Source: Candidatus Nomurabacteria bacterium | GTDB lineage: Bacteria > Patescibacteriota > Minisyncoccia > Phycocordibacterales > PALSA-1337 | Reading direction: 5' to 3' | DNA: 6,628 nucleotides | NCBI GenBank assembly: GCA_943355185.1 | Contig: CALREM010000014.1 | Location: forward strand, 1 to 6,628 | Part shown: positions 1 through 5,202 of the stretch, piece after piece | Position numbering within the stretch: position 1 is the stretch's first letter | Layout: the number at the start of each line of letters is the position of its first letter | The notes under the pieces: model-generated | The model's database searches: none | Told to the model about the DNA's origin: nothing | Seen by the model: only the letters and a program-made list of their open reading frames with translations | Made by a program: the position numbers and the translations under genes

Positions 1-33
1 TAACAGAAGGTAGCAAAATATCCTCCCACCCTG

Positions 34-39
34 TAAACT
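34..39 (+). promoter_or_regulatory. Candidate -10 element (TAAACT) of rmuC, leaderless geometry
   Basis: TAAACT matches TATAAT at 4 of 6 positions and leaves 6 nt before the ATG at 46. With the usual -10 to +1 distance, transcription would begin at the A of the start codon. No convincing -35 box is seen 16-18 nt upstream, where TAGCAA at 11-16 is weak. The absence of a Shine-Dalgarno site is consistent with a leaderless start but does not prove it. Confidence 0.3.
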
Positions 40-45
40 TCTCGT

Positions 46-1143
46 ATGCAAACCACTCTGATTGTTTTAGTAGTTCTGGCGATATTGATCAATTTTATCT
101 TGGCGTTCTTTCTGTTGCGCCGCAGACAACTTCCCGAAGAAAAAAGTGACGATGGGGTCAAAATGGTCCTACAACAGATGAATACGAATATGCACGAATT
201 GTCTCGCACCTTGGATCGTAAGGTGGGGGATCTGACGAAGACCGTGGACAATAAGATCCAGGAATCCTCTCGTTCGATGCAAGAGTCTGTTCGGACGCAG
301 CTTTCGGAATCTTCAAAATTGATCAAAGAGGTGACACAAGGGCTCACCAAGCTCGATGAAACCAATCGACAAGTGGTTTCGTTTGCCGATCAGCTGCAGA
401 ACTTGCAGGACATTCTCAAAAATCCAAAACATCGAGGTATTCTCGGTGAATACTATTTGGAAACGTTGTTGCGCAATGTCTTGGCACCGGGCCAGTATCA
501 GATGCAGTATGCTTTTTTGAATGGAGAAATTGTCGATGCGGTCGTATTTGTAAAGGATAAGGTTATTCCTGTTGACTCAAAGTTTTCTTTGGAAAATTAT
601 AATAAATTAGTTGAAGAACGTAATCCGGTTGAAAAGGAAAAATTGGAAAAAGCTTTTGTAAACGATCTCAAGCTCCGTATTCAAGAAACTTCGAAATATG
701 TTCGTCCAGACGAAGGAACCCTCGACTTTGCCTTCATGTTCATTCCTCATGAAGCGATTTACTATGACCTCTTGGTCAACAAAATTGGCGCTATAGCCGA
801 AGAAACCGATAACTTGATCCAACGTGCAGCGGGCAAGTACAAAGTGATCATTGTGTCACCTACGTCCTTCCTGGCATATCTCCAGACGGTCCTCCAGGGT
901 CTCAAAGCGTTGCAGATCGAAGAGACAGCCAAAGATATCATCAAGCGCGTCAACGAGCTCGGTGTGCATCTCAAAAAGTATGAAGAATATCACGGCAAGC
1001 TCGGTATATCACTTTCGACCGTGATCAATCATTACAATAGTTCCAGTAAAGAACTCAAGAAAGTAGACAAAGATGTGTTGCGTATCACAGGTTCTGCGCC
1101 GGGTATCGAAGTGGCGGTGATCGAAAAGCCGGAGGAGGAGTAG
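46..1143 (+). CDS. rmuC: RmuC family DNA recombination protein, membrane-anchored
   Basis: RmuC proteins are PD-(D/E)XK-nuclease-like proteins that limit recombination at inverted repeats. Their precise activity is poorly defined in most bacteria. The 365-residue product opens with a single hydrophobic segment at about residues 5-24, followed by RRR, so the bulk should face the cytoplasm. A helical, Q/E/K/S-rich coiled-coil stretch follows at about 35-125. The RmuC core begins with GILGEYYLETLL (131-142). The nuclease-like signature follows: VDAVVF with D164, then IPVDSKF with D177 and K179. The next parts, KYVRPDEGTLDFAFMFIPHEA (218-238, written here as one motif) and IIVSPTSFLAYL (268-279), are also family-typical. 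Length fits the family. No Shine-Dalgarno site precedes the ATG. A -10-like hexamer 6 nt upstream suggests leaderless transcription. The TAA at positions 1-3 could be the end of an upstream gene, but this cannot be judged. Confidence 0.92.
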   Translation: MQTTLIVLVVLAILINFILAFFLLRRRQLPEEKSDDGVKMVLQQMNTNMHELSRTLDRKVGDLTKTVDNKIQESSRSMQESVRTQLSESSKLIKEVTQGLTKLDETNRQVVSFADQLQNLQDILKNPKHRGILGEYYLETLLRNVLAPGQYQMQYAFLNGEIVDAVVFVKDKVIPVDSKFSLENYNKLVEERNPVEKEKLEKAFVNDLKLRIQETSKYVRPDEGTLDFAFMFIPHEAIYYDLLVNKIGAIAEETDNLIQRAAGKYKVIIVSPTSFLAYLQTVLQGLKALQIEETAKDIIKRVNELGVHLKKYEEYHGKLGISLSTVINHYNSSSKELKKVDKDVLRITGSAPGIEVAVIEKPEEE

Positions 1144-1145
1144 CA

Positions 1146-1164
1146 GCAGAGGTCAGGCCTCTGC
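1146..1164 (+). other. Short GC-rich hairpin just after rmuC
   Basis: GCAGAGG (1146-1152) and CCTCTGC (1158-1164) form a perfect 7-bp stem with a 5-nt loop, starting 3 nt after the rmuC stop codon. No T-run follows, so it is not a classical intrinsic terminator. It could slow RNA polymerase or protect the 3' end of the rmuC message. Confidence 0.45.
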
Positions 1165-1177
1165 ATAACCAAGCATA

Positions 1178-1208
1178 CCCGCCTTCGCTGAAGCTTCGGC
1201 GGGCGAAG
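1178..1208. repeat. GC-rich nested palindrome, REP-like element
   Basis: CCCGCC (1178-1183) pairs with GGCGGG (1198-1203) around the palindrome GAAGCTTC (1190-1197). A second overlapping pairing is possible between CTTCGC (1183-1188) and GCGAAG (1203-1208). The element lies between the ends of two convergent genes, a usual place for REP-type elements. From memory, near-identical CCCGCC...GGCGGG palindromes with an inner TTCGCT/AGCTTC core recur in many CPR assemblies. That recollection could not be checked here, and only one copy is in the window. Confidence 0.5.
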
Positions 1209-1238
1209 AAAAGACCCCTCCAGTGTGAACCGGAAGGG
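1205..1238 (-). terminator. Intrinsic terminator of the minus-strand CTERM gene
   Basis: Read on the minus strand, CCCTTCC (1238-1232) pairs with GGAGGGG (1221-1215), including one G-U pair, around a 10-nt loop. The stem is followed by the T-rich stretch TCTTTTCTTC. It lies 44 nt beyond the stop codon of the gene ending at 1282. The stem is modest and the loop long, so strength is uncertain. Confidence 0.55.
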
Positions 1239-1281
1239 CCGTGATACTCGTTTGGTTTACTTCTTCTGATTCTGAATGAAC

Positions 1282-1911
1282 TTATCGAACCAGCTTGCGA
1301 CTTGCCAAGCCAATACCAAAGATGCTGAAGCCGAGCAAGGCGAACGTTGATCCGGCATCCGGAACATTTTTCGTGCCACCATCGCCGACGACCACAGTCA
1401 TCTTGGTTTCGCCGATCATGCCACTGGTATCATAGATTCCGAACTTGAAGTCATAGGTACCATCGATGAGCGGATTTCCCAAGAACGGAAAGAACGTGAT
1501 GTTCTGACTGTTTTGAGCCATTGAATACAGGCTGCCGGCGAGTGGACCGACTTCAACTCCGGCTCCATTCAATGTGGAGTTGTCACCGTATGAGTTGTCA
1601 GGATGGAGCACAAGAGGGTTGTAGCTGATGAATGTATTACCTCCTGAAGGATCGGTATCCACTGACAAGAGGTAGGTATATTGCGACAGTGTTGGTCCTA
1701 GGACTGCAGCCGCAACGAAGCTGATGTTGGGATTGGGGGTGGATCCGTACCCCACATTCGCAGAGAACTCAAAGTTCCAGAGTGCCCGTGTCGAAGCTGG
1801 CGCCGTGCCAACAGGGAAGGAGTAGGTGCCGGCGCCGTCATTGGGCGTCGTGCCATCTACCGGAGCCAAAGATTGCTGTGATGTCTTGGTTGTATTCGAG
1901 GGCCTGTACAC
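1282..1911 (-). CDS. VPDSG/PEP-CTERM-like surface protein, mature part (frame broken from its signal peptide)
   Basis: The open frame gives 209 residues if the GTG at 1911 is used. That GTG is almost certainly not the true start: a stop codon lies 6 nt before it, and the first 15 or so residues look random. The recognisable protein starts near NDGAGTYSF (24-32) and continues as a Gly/Asn/Ser-rich, probably beta-rich extracellular domain (WNFEFSANVG, YLLSVDTDPSGG, YGDNSTLNGAGVE). The C-terminus is a CTERM sorting tail: VPDAGST (183-189), a hydrophobic segment (FALLGFSIFGIGLA, 190-203), then SRKLVR. This is close to the VPDSG variant of PEP-CTERM known from Verrucomicrobia, which an exosortase processes at the membrane. 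The missing signal peptide is encoded just upstream in another frame (1838-1969), so gene and protein are probably defunct unless the frameshift is a sequencing error or is programmed. Lateral acquisition is likely but not shown. A terminator follows at 1205-1238. Confidence 0.7.
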   Translation of the reverse strand: MYRPSNTTKTSQQSLAPVDGTTPNDGAGTYSFPVGTAPASTRALWNFEFSANVGYGSTPNPNISFVAAAVLGPTLSQYTYLLSVDTDPSGGNTFISYNPLVLHPDNSYGDNSTLNGAGVEVGPLAGSLYSMAQNSQNITFFPFLGNPLIDGTYDFKFGIYDTSGMIGETKMTVVVGDGGTKNVPDAGSTFALLGFSIFGIGLASRKLVR

Positions 1912-1969
1912 TCGACGTCAAACTCACTACTAGTGTCGAGACTGCCAATAGGTTTTTCTTTTTTCGCAT
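1838..1969 (-). pseudogene. Displaced 5' end (signal peptide) of the CTERM protein gene
   Basis: The ATG at 1969 opens a 43-codon frame ending at TGA 1840-1838. It encodes a textbook Sec signal peptide: basic n-region MRKKKN, hydrophobic LLAVSTLVVSL, and a cleavage motif ending SVQA at residue 23. LEYNQDITAIFGSG follows. The frame then degenerates to RWHDAQ and stops, while the mature protein continues one frame over (minus-strand codons starting at multiples of 3). Skipping a single base near 1858 would fuse FGSG to DGTTPNDGAGTYSF and restore one protein of about 228 residues. From memory, relatives have extra residues between these two parts, so an out-of-frame deletion is another explanation. 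No long homopolymer lies in the overlap, which makes a simple read error less likely. Confidence 0.75.
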
Positions 1970-2017
1970 AACTCGCTACTTTTCTGTTGTTTTTGTTCGA
2001 GCACTCCTAGTCCACAC

Positions 2018-2077
2018 AATATGTATTCGGAAGTGCAATTCGTCAAATATCATGACATTTTTCAATAAAAAAGTCAA
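2018..2077 (-). promoter_or_regulatory. Candidate promoters of the CTERM gene
   Basis: Two overlapping options are seen on the minus strand. One is TTGACG (2046-2041), a 17-nt spacer, then CATATT (2023-2018). The other is TTGACT (2077-2072), a 17-nt spacer, then CATGAT (2054-2049). Both have a good -35 box and a 4/6 match at -10. Either would leave a leader of roughly 40-75 nt before the ATG at 1969. No Shine-Dalgarno site is obvious next to that ATG. Confidence 0.35.
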
Positions 2078-2111
2078 ATGCGTACGATAGCTCCTCGAGT
2101 AGGTTTAGGGG

Positions 2112-2141
2112 AAAATAAAAAAGCCCACGATAAGGTGGGCT
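2112..2141 (-). terminator. Strong intrinsic terminator of the 131-residue gene
   Basis: On the minus strand AGCCCAC (2141-2135) pairs perfectly with GTGGGCT (2128-2122) around a 6-nt loop, and the stem runs directly into TTTTTATTTT. It lies 21 nt after the stop codon of the gene ending at 2163. No T-run is present on the plus side, so it acts in one direction only. It separates that gene from the CTERM gene downstream. Confidence 0.9.
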
Positions 2142-2162
2142 CTGTAATAGTGTTGCAATTGA

Positions 2163-2558
2163 TTAGTTCCACATAAAGCTCTCAGGAGGCAGATCTTCAA
2201 AAATTCGAAGAAAAACCATTTTAGGAGCGCTTCCTAAGTGAGAGATGATTTCTTCCTTAGCTGAAGTATCAAGTCCAAAGAAGTTTGATCCGACGGTAAT
2301 CTGTAATAACTGCGGAATTCCCATAAGATTACCTTCGAATGTGAATTGGACTGGATGGTTCTTTCGAGGACATCCGCTATCCTTAACAGCAACATGGCCT
2401 TTGAAATTGATGCTGGGAAGGGTTAATGCTCCTTCTCCCTCACTTCGAATCTCAGGCAGAGATCTGATAAGGGTGGTTAATTGTAAAAAGGAAATTTTTT
2501 TGAAAGTACCACCGAATCTAAAGGCTACGCTCGCCTTGCATTCTGAAGTAGAAGTCAT
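2163..2558 (-). CDS. Unrecognised 131-residue protein
   Basis: I do not recognise this protein. It has no signal peptide, no membrane segment and no clear metal site (cysteines only at residue 7 and in the GCPRK stretch). The sequence alternates hydrophobic and polar residues, as in SINFKGHVAVKD, VQFTFEGNLMG and LLQITVGSNFF, which suggests a beta-rich cytosolic fold. The C-terminus is FEDLPPESFMWN. The gene is well supported as real: AAAGGA (2567-2562) sits 3 nt before the ATG, a near-consensus promoter lies at 2616-2644, and a strong terminator follows its stop. A 124-codon open frame on the opposite strand over the same DNA lacks comparable signals. It is transcribed divergently from rplU and stands as a single-gene unit. 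Confidence 0.75.
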   Translation of the reverse strand: MTSTSECKASVAFRFGGTFKKISFLQLTTLIRSLPEIRSEGEGALTLPSINFKGHVAVKDSGCPRKNHPVQFTFEGNLMGIPQLLQITVGSNFFGLDTSAKEEIISHLGSAPKMVFLRIFEDLPPESFMWN

Positions 2559-2615
2559 AATTCCTTTATTTGATTGTTGTTCTATGAGATCTCCGCGAGA
2601 CCTCTCTGGTCAAAG

Positions 2616-2644
2616 ATAATACTATGTATTCATAGGTGTGTAAA
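2616..2644 (-). promoter_or_regulatory. Sigma-70-type promoter of the 131-residue gene
   Basis: TTTACA (2644-2639) is separated by exactly 17 nt from TATTAT (2621-2616), each a 5/6 match to consensus. Transcription would start near 2609, giving a leader of about 50 nt that ends with the AAAGGA site before the ATG at 2558. The leader contains short complementary GTCTC/GAGAT segments (about 2583-2598) that could form a weak hairpin. Confidence 0.6.
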
Positions 2645-2693
2645 GTATTGTGCACCTGTATTAGTCGTATTAGATAATAATGCAGTAAAGCCC

Positions 2694-2727
2694 TTGCAAT
2701 ATCCAGGAAACTGTGTAAAATGGGTGA
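2694..2727 (+). promoter_or_regulatory. Candidate rplU promoter and ribosome binding site
   Basis: TTGCAA (2694-2699), a 16-nt spacer and TAAAAT (2716-2721) form a good promoter, but its start point would be about 3 nt before the ATG at 2731. GGTGA (2723-2727) is complementary to the TCACC of the 16S rRNA 3' end and sits 3 nt before the ATG. The two signals are hard to use together: a transcript starting near 2728 would lack GGTGA. Either the real promoter lies further upstream (for example around GATAAT 2673-2678), or rplU is made from a nearly leaderless message. Confidence 0.4.
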
Positions 2728-2730
2728 ATT

Positions 2731-3051
2731 ATGGAATTTGCAGTTATTCAAACAGGCGGCAAGCAATTCAGCGTCTCAAAAGGCGATGTTATTACCATTG
2801 AAAAGATCATTGGTGAATACAAAGAAGGCGACAAGATCGTCTTCGACAAGGTGCTGCTTGTTGATAACGGCAAAGACACCACCATCGGTACTCCTTACAT
2901 TCCAAAGGCAGAAGTCAGCGGCACTATCACCAAGATCGGCCGTTCTGCCAAAGTTGAGGTGGTCAAATACAGACAAAAGAACCGTTCTGGCTCTACCAGA
3001 AATACCCATCGCCAACCTTTCTTCAAAGTAAAGATCGAGACAGTCAAATAA
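2731..3051 (+). CDS. rplU: Large ribosomal subunit protein bL21
   Basis: bL21 binds 23S rRNA in the 50S subunit. The 106-residue product matches the family along its whole length. It starts with FAVIQTGGKQF (3-13), then a beta-barrel part with KGDVITIEKI and FDKVLLVDNGKDTTIGTPYI. The basic C-terminal signature is KYRQKNRSGSTRNTHRQPFFKVKIE in pieces: KYRQKNR at about 79-85, HRQPFFKVKIE at about 93-103. Length is normal. The ATG at 2731 gives the expected N-terminus. Most bacteria have rpmA (L27) directly after rplU. Here a terminator follows the stop at once and the next gene is on the other strand, so rplU is monocistronic. It is divergent from the 131-residue gene, with 172 bp between their starts. 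Confidence 0.97.
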   Translation: MEFAVIQTGGKQFSVSKGDVITIEKIIGEYKEGDKIVFDKVLLVDNGKDTTIGTPYIPKAEVSGTITKIGRSAKVEVVKYRQKNRSGSTRNTHRQPFFKVKIETVK

Positions 3052-3079
3052 AAAAATCCTCTTCATAGAGGATTTTTTT
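3051..3079. terminator. Bidirectional terminator between rplU and recR
   Basis: AAAAAATCCTCT (3051-3062) and AGAGGATTTTTT (3067-3078) form a perfect 12-bp stem with the 4-nt loop TCAT. It has a T-run on both strands, beginning at the last base of the rplU stop codon and ending 9 nt before the recR stop codon. It should end both convergent transcripts. Confidence 0.93.
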
Positions 3080-3087
3080 ATTTGATA

Positions 3088-3699
3088 TTACGCTCTATTT
3101 TTAAAAGCGCTCCTTATGGTTTCACTATCGACATATTCCAGCTCAGCTCCGGTAGAAAGTCCGCGGCCGAGGATACTAACCGTGATAGGTCGAGAAAGTG
3201 AGAGCGCTTGAATAGCATTTCGCACGATGTTGGCTGTATGTTCACCATCGGGAGTGGTATTGAAAGAGAGGATAATCTCGCTCACGGTGGACGAGTTTGA
3301 AATGTGTTCCAGAAGTACTTGAAGGCGAATGCGTTTTTCTGGCTCACTATCCATGAGAGGTACTGTTCCGCCGAGAATAAAATACAGACCTTGATATGCA
3401 CCACTCTTTTCTATGGTTTCAAAATCAGAATCGCGAGCCACAATCATTAAGGTTGTTTGAGTTCGTTGTGGATCGCTACAAATAGTACAGAGAGAACTAG
3501 CTATACTTTTAAACATAAAAAGGCGATGACATGAGTTACATGTTGAACTTGCTTTACGTACTTCTTCGACCAGGGAAGTAAACTCGCTAATAAATGAGGG
3601 AGATTTACTTAGAAGGTAATATACAAAACGCCGAGCTTGGCGTGGACCAATACCAGGAAAGTGAGCAAATATCTCTTCGAGACGACGAGGGGAGTCCAT
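3088..3699 (-). CDS. recR: Recombination mediator protein RecR
   Basis: RecR works with RecO (and RecF) to load RecA onto SSB-coated single-stranded DNA in gap repair. The 203-residue length is normal. Domains in order: helix-hairpin-helix around FPGIGPRQARRF (14-25); a C4 zinc finger with C54, C57, C71 and C74; the Toprim domain from about 83, with GLYFILGGTVP (104-114) and NTTPDGEHTA (147-156); and the C-terminal RGLSTGAELEYVDSET (179-194). One oddity: in the Toprim strand usually read as VVE..xD, the Glu is Ala (IVARDSD, A88), while D92 is kept. An in-frame stop lies four codons upstream and no other start exists, so the ATG at 3699 is firm. recR lies 41 nt behind dnaB. It has no adjacent Shine-Dalgarno site and may be translated by coupling to a 7-codon leader ORF. 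Confidence 0.96.
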   Translation of the reverse strand: MDSPRRLEEIFAHFPGIGPRQARRFVYYLLSKSPSFISEFTSLVEEVRKASSTCNSCHRLFMFKSIASSLCTICSDPQRTQTTLMIVARDSDFETIEKSGAYQGLYFILGGTVPLMDSEPEKRIRLQVLLEHISNSSTVSEIILSFNTTPDGEHTANIVRNAIQALSLSRPITVSILGRGLSTGAELEYVDSETIRSAFKNRA

Positions 3700-3701
3700 T
3701 G

Positions 3702-3740
3702 CTACATCTTAGTGCATAGTTCCAAAATCTTCCACCTCCT
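3702..3740 (-). promoter_or_regulatory. Strong ribosome binding site with 7-codon leader ORF before recR
   Basis: AGGAGG (3740-3735) begins directly after the dnaB stop codon. It is 35 nt from the recR ATG, too far to serve it directly. Nine nt after it, TTG (3725-3723) opens a frame of seven codons (MELCTKM) that ends at TAG 3704-3702, 2 nt before the recR ATG. This layout would allow ribosomes to terminate and restart on recR. Whether the TTG is used is inference; the site could also be a relic. Confidence 0.45.
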
Positions 3741-5123
3741 TTACATACTATTAAAATCACCAAAATCTGCCTTATCGATACTGAGAAACGTAGTCTTCTT
3801 TGTGTCAAAGTGAAGTTTTGCAATACCGGTTGGACCATTACGGTGTTTTTCAATGAGAATTTCCGCTTCTTCTTTGCGGCCGCCCAGGTCTTGGTCGGAT
3901 TCGCGGTGAATGAACATCACCACGTCAGCGTCTTGTTCGATCGAACCGGAGTCGCGCAAGTCAGACAGACGAGGTTTACCTCCACGCTGCTCCACGGCAC
4001 GAGACAACTGAGACAGAGCTATTACGGGAACTTCGAGTTCGCGAGCTAAGTTCTTGAGTGAGCGAGAAATTTCGGTTACTTGTTGCACAATGTTGTCATT
4101 GTTACGGTTGGCATTTGTTGGAAGCATGAGCTGCAAATAGTCCACCACAATAAGGCCCAACCCTTTTTCATTTTTGAGGCGACGAGCCACGGCACGCATT
4201 TTGAGGATATTGTTACCTGGCTGATCGTCAATATAAATAGGTGCTTCGGAGAGGCGTCCGATCGCTTCGCCAATTGCTTTGAAGTCATCTTGGGCAGACA
4301 AGTTATGACCAGTGCGGATCTTCCAGGCATCGACTTGAGATTCGGCTGACAACATACGATCGACAAGTTGTTGCGAACTCATTTCCAAAGAGAAGATGGC
4401 TACGGGTACTTTGTGATTGATAGCGGACTTACGGGCAATATCGAGTGCAAGGGATGTTTTTCCCATAGATGGTCGAGCCGCTAGAATAATCAGGTCGGAC
4501 TTTTGGAAGCCTGCCAACTTGCTGTCGATCTCTGGAAAACCACTGGGTACACCACGAAGTTCATCGCGAGTCTTGTGGAGGTGATCGAGACGTTCCCATG
4601 CTTCGGTTAACGTATCTTTGAGGGCGACGAATTTGTGAGAACCTGATTTGTTGGTGACACTGTAGAGTGTCTTTTCGGCTTTTTCCAGAATATCATGAAG
4701 CTCTAGCTCCTCCTCATAACCTAATCCATTGATTTGTTCGGCCGCCCGAAGAAGTTCGCGCAGGACGTGCTTTTTTTCGACAATACTGGCATAGTGTTCG
4801 GCATTTGTAGAGGATGGAACGGTATTAATCAATTCCGTCAGGTACGCCATGCCGCCCGCTTGATCGAGATGGCTCTTTTCTTTGAGGCGTGAGGATAAGG
4901 AAAGGATGTCGATAGGAGAACTTTTTGCGTGAAGCTCAAATATGGATGCCCAGATAATGCGATGTTGATTGGAATAGAAAGAGGATTCGCCGACCATGTC
5001 GGTAATATCGTGCATGACTTCGCTGCGGATCATGACTGATCCGAGTAGGGCTTTTTCTGCCTCGGTATTTTGAGGAGGGATCTTAAGATCTCTGGCTTTT
5101 ACATACGGAGATATTTGGCTCAT
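3741..5123 (-). CDS. dnaB: Replicative DNA helicase DnaB
   Basis: DnaB is the hexameric, ATP-driven 5'-3' helicase that unwinds the replication fork and recruits primase. The 460-residue product is full length. The N-terminal domain starts with IPPQNTEAEKALLGSVM (15-31). A linker region follows, then the RecA-like domain from VPSGFPEID (192-200). Walker A is ARPSMGKT (216-223), FSLEMSSQQL follows (244-253), Walker B is LIVVDYLQLM (324-333) with D328, and the arginine-finger region is SQLSRAVEQR (371-380). The DNA-binding part SDLRDSGSIEQDADVV occurs at 387-402. I see no intein or insertion. The start lacks a Shine-Dalgarno site but has an extended -10 motif 6 nt upstream. recR follows on the same strand after 41 nt. 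A long inverted repeat lies 79 bp upstream. Confidence 0.97.
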   Translation of the reverse strand: MSQISPYVKARDLKIPPQNTEAEKALLGSVMIRSEVMHDITDMVGESSFYSNQHRIIWASIFELHAKSSPIDILSLSSRLKEKSHLDQAGGMAYLTELINTVPSSTNAEHYASIVEKKHVLRELLRAAEQINGLGYEEELELHDILEKAEKTLYSVTNKSGSHKFVALKDTLTEAWERLDHLHKTRDELRGVPSGFPEIDSKLAGFQKSDLIILAARPSMGKTSLALDIARKSAINHKVPVAIFSLEMSSQQLVDRMLSAESQVDAWKIRTGHNLSAQDDFKAIGEAIGRLSEAPIYIDDQPGNNILKMRAVARRLKNEKGLGLIVVDYLQLMLPTNANRNNDNIVQQVTEISRSLKNLARELEVPVIALSQLSRAVEQRGGKPRLSDLRDSGSIEQDADVVMFIHRESDQDLGGRKEEAEILIEKHRNGPTGIAKLHFDTKKTTFLSIDKADFGDFNSM

Positions 5124-5129
5124 GGGGCT

Positions 5130-5138
5130 ATTGTATCA
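5130..5138 (-). promoter_or_regulatory. Extended -10 promoter (TGATACAAT) directly before dnaB
   Basis: TGA plus TACAAT (5138-5130) is an extended -10 motif with a 5/6 hexamer. The hexamer ends 6 nt before the dnaB ATG, so the predicted transcript begins at the A of the start codon. No good -35 box is seen 16-19 nt upstream, where the DNA is pyrimidine-rich on the minus strand. No Shine-Dalgarno site is present, consistent with leaderless initiation. Confidence 0.45.
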
Positions 5139-5202
5139 CGCAGGCCAAGAGGGCAGGGAAGAACCGTAAACAGGGGAAAAGGTGGGGATGGCTTCGGTTA
5201 TA

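Noticed and set aside
1..3. Stop codon of an upstream gene
   Set aside because: TAA at the very edge cannot be assigned to any reading frame without the upstream sequence.
1838..1969. Independent small secreted peptide gene
   Set aside because: The signal peptide is followed by residues that fit the start of the adjacent mature domain after a one-base shift, so a broken single gene is the simpler reading.
1782..2090. 102-codon plus-strand open frame over the CTERM gene start
   Set aside because: Lies antisense to the signal peptide and mature-domain coding; composition is not protein-like and no start signals are seen.
2245..2619. 124-codon plus-strand open frame opposite the 131-residue gene
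   Set aside because: No ribosome binding site, promoter or terminator of its own, while the minus-strand gene has all three.
4080..4349. Plus-strand and alternate minus-strand open frames within dnaB
   Set aside because: dnaB motifs (Walker B and flanking regions) are continuous here, so these are shadows.
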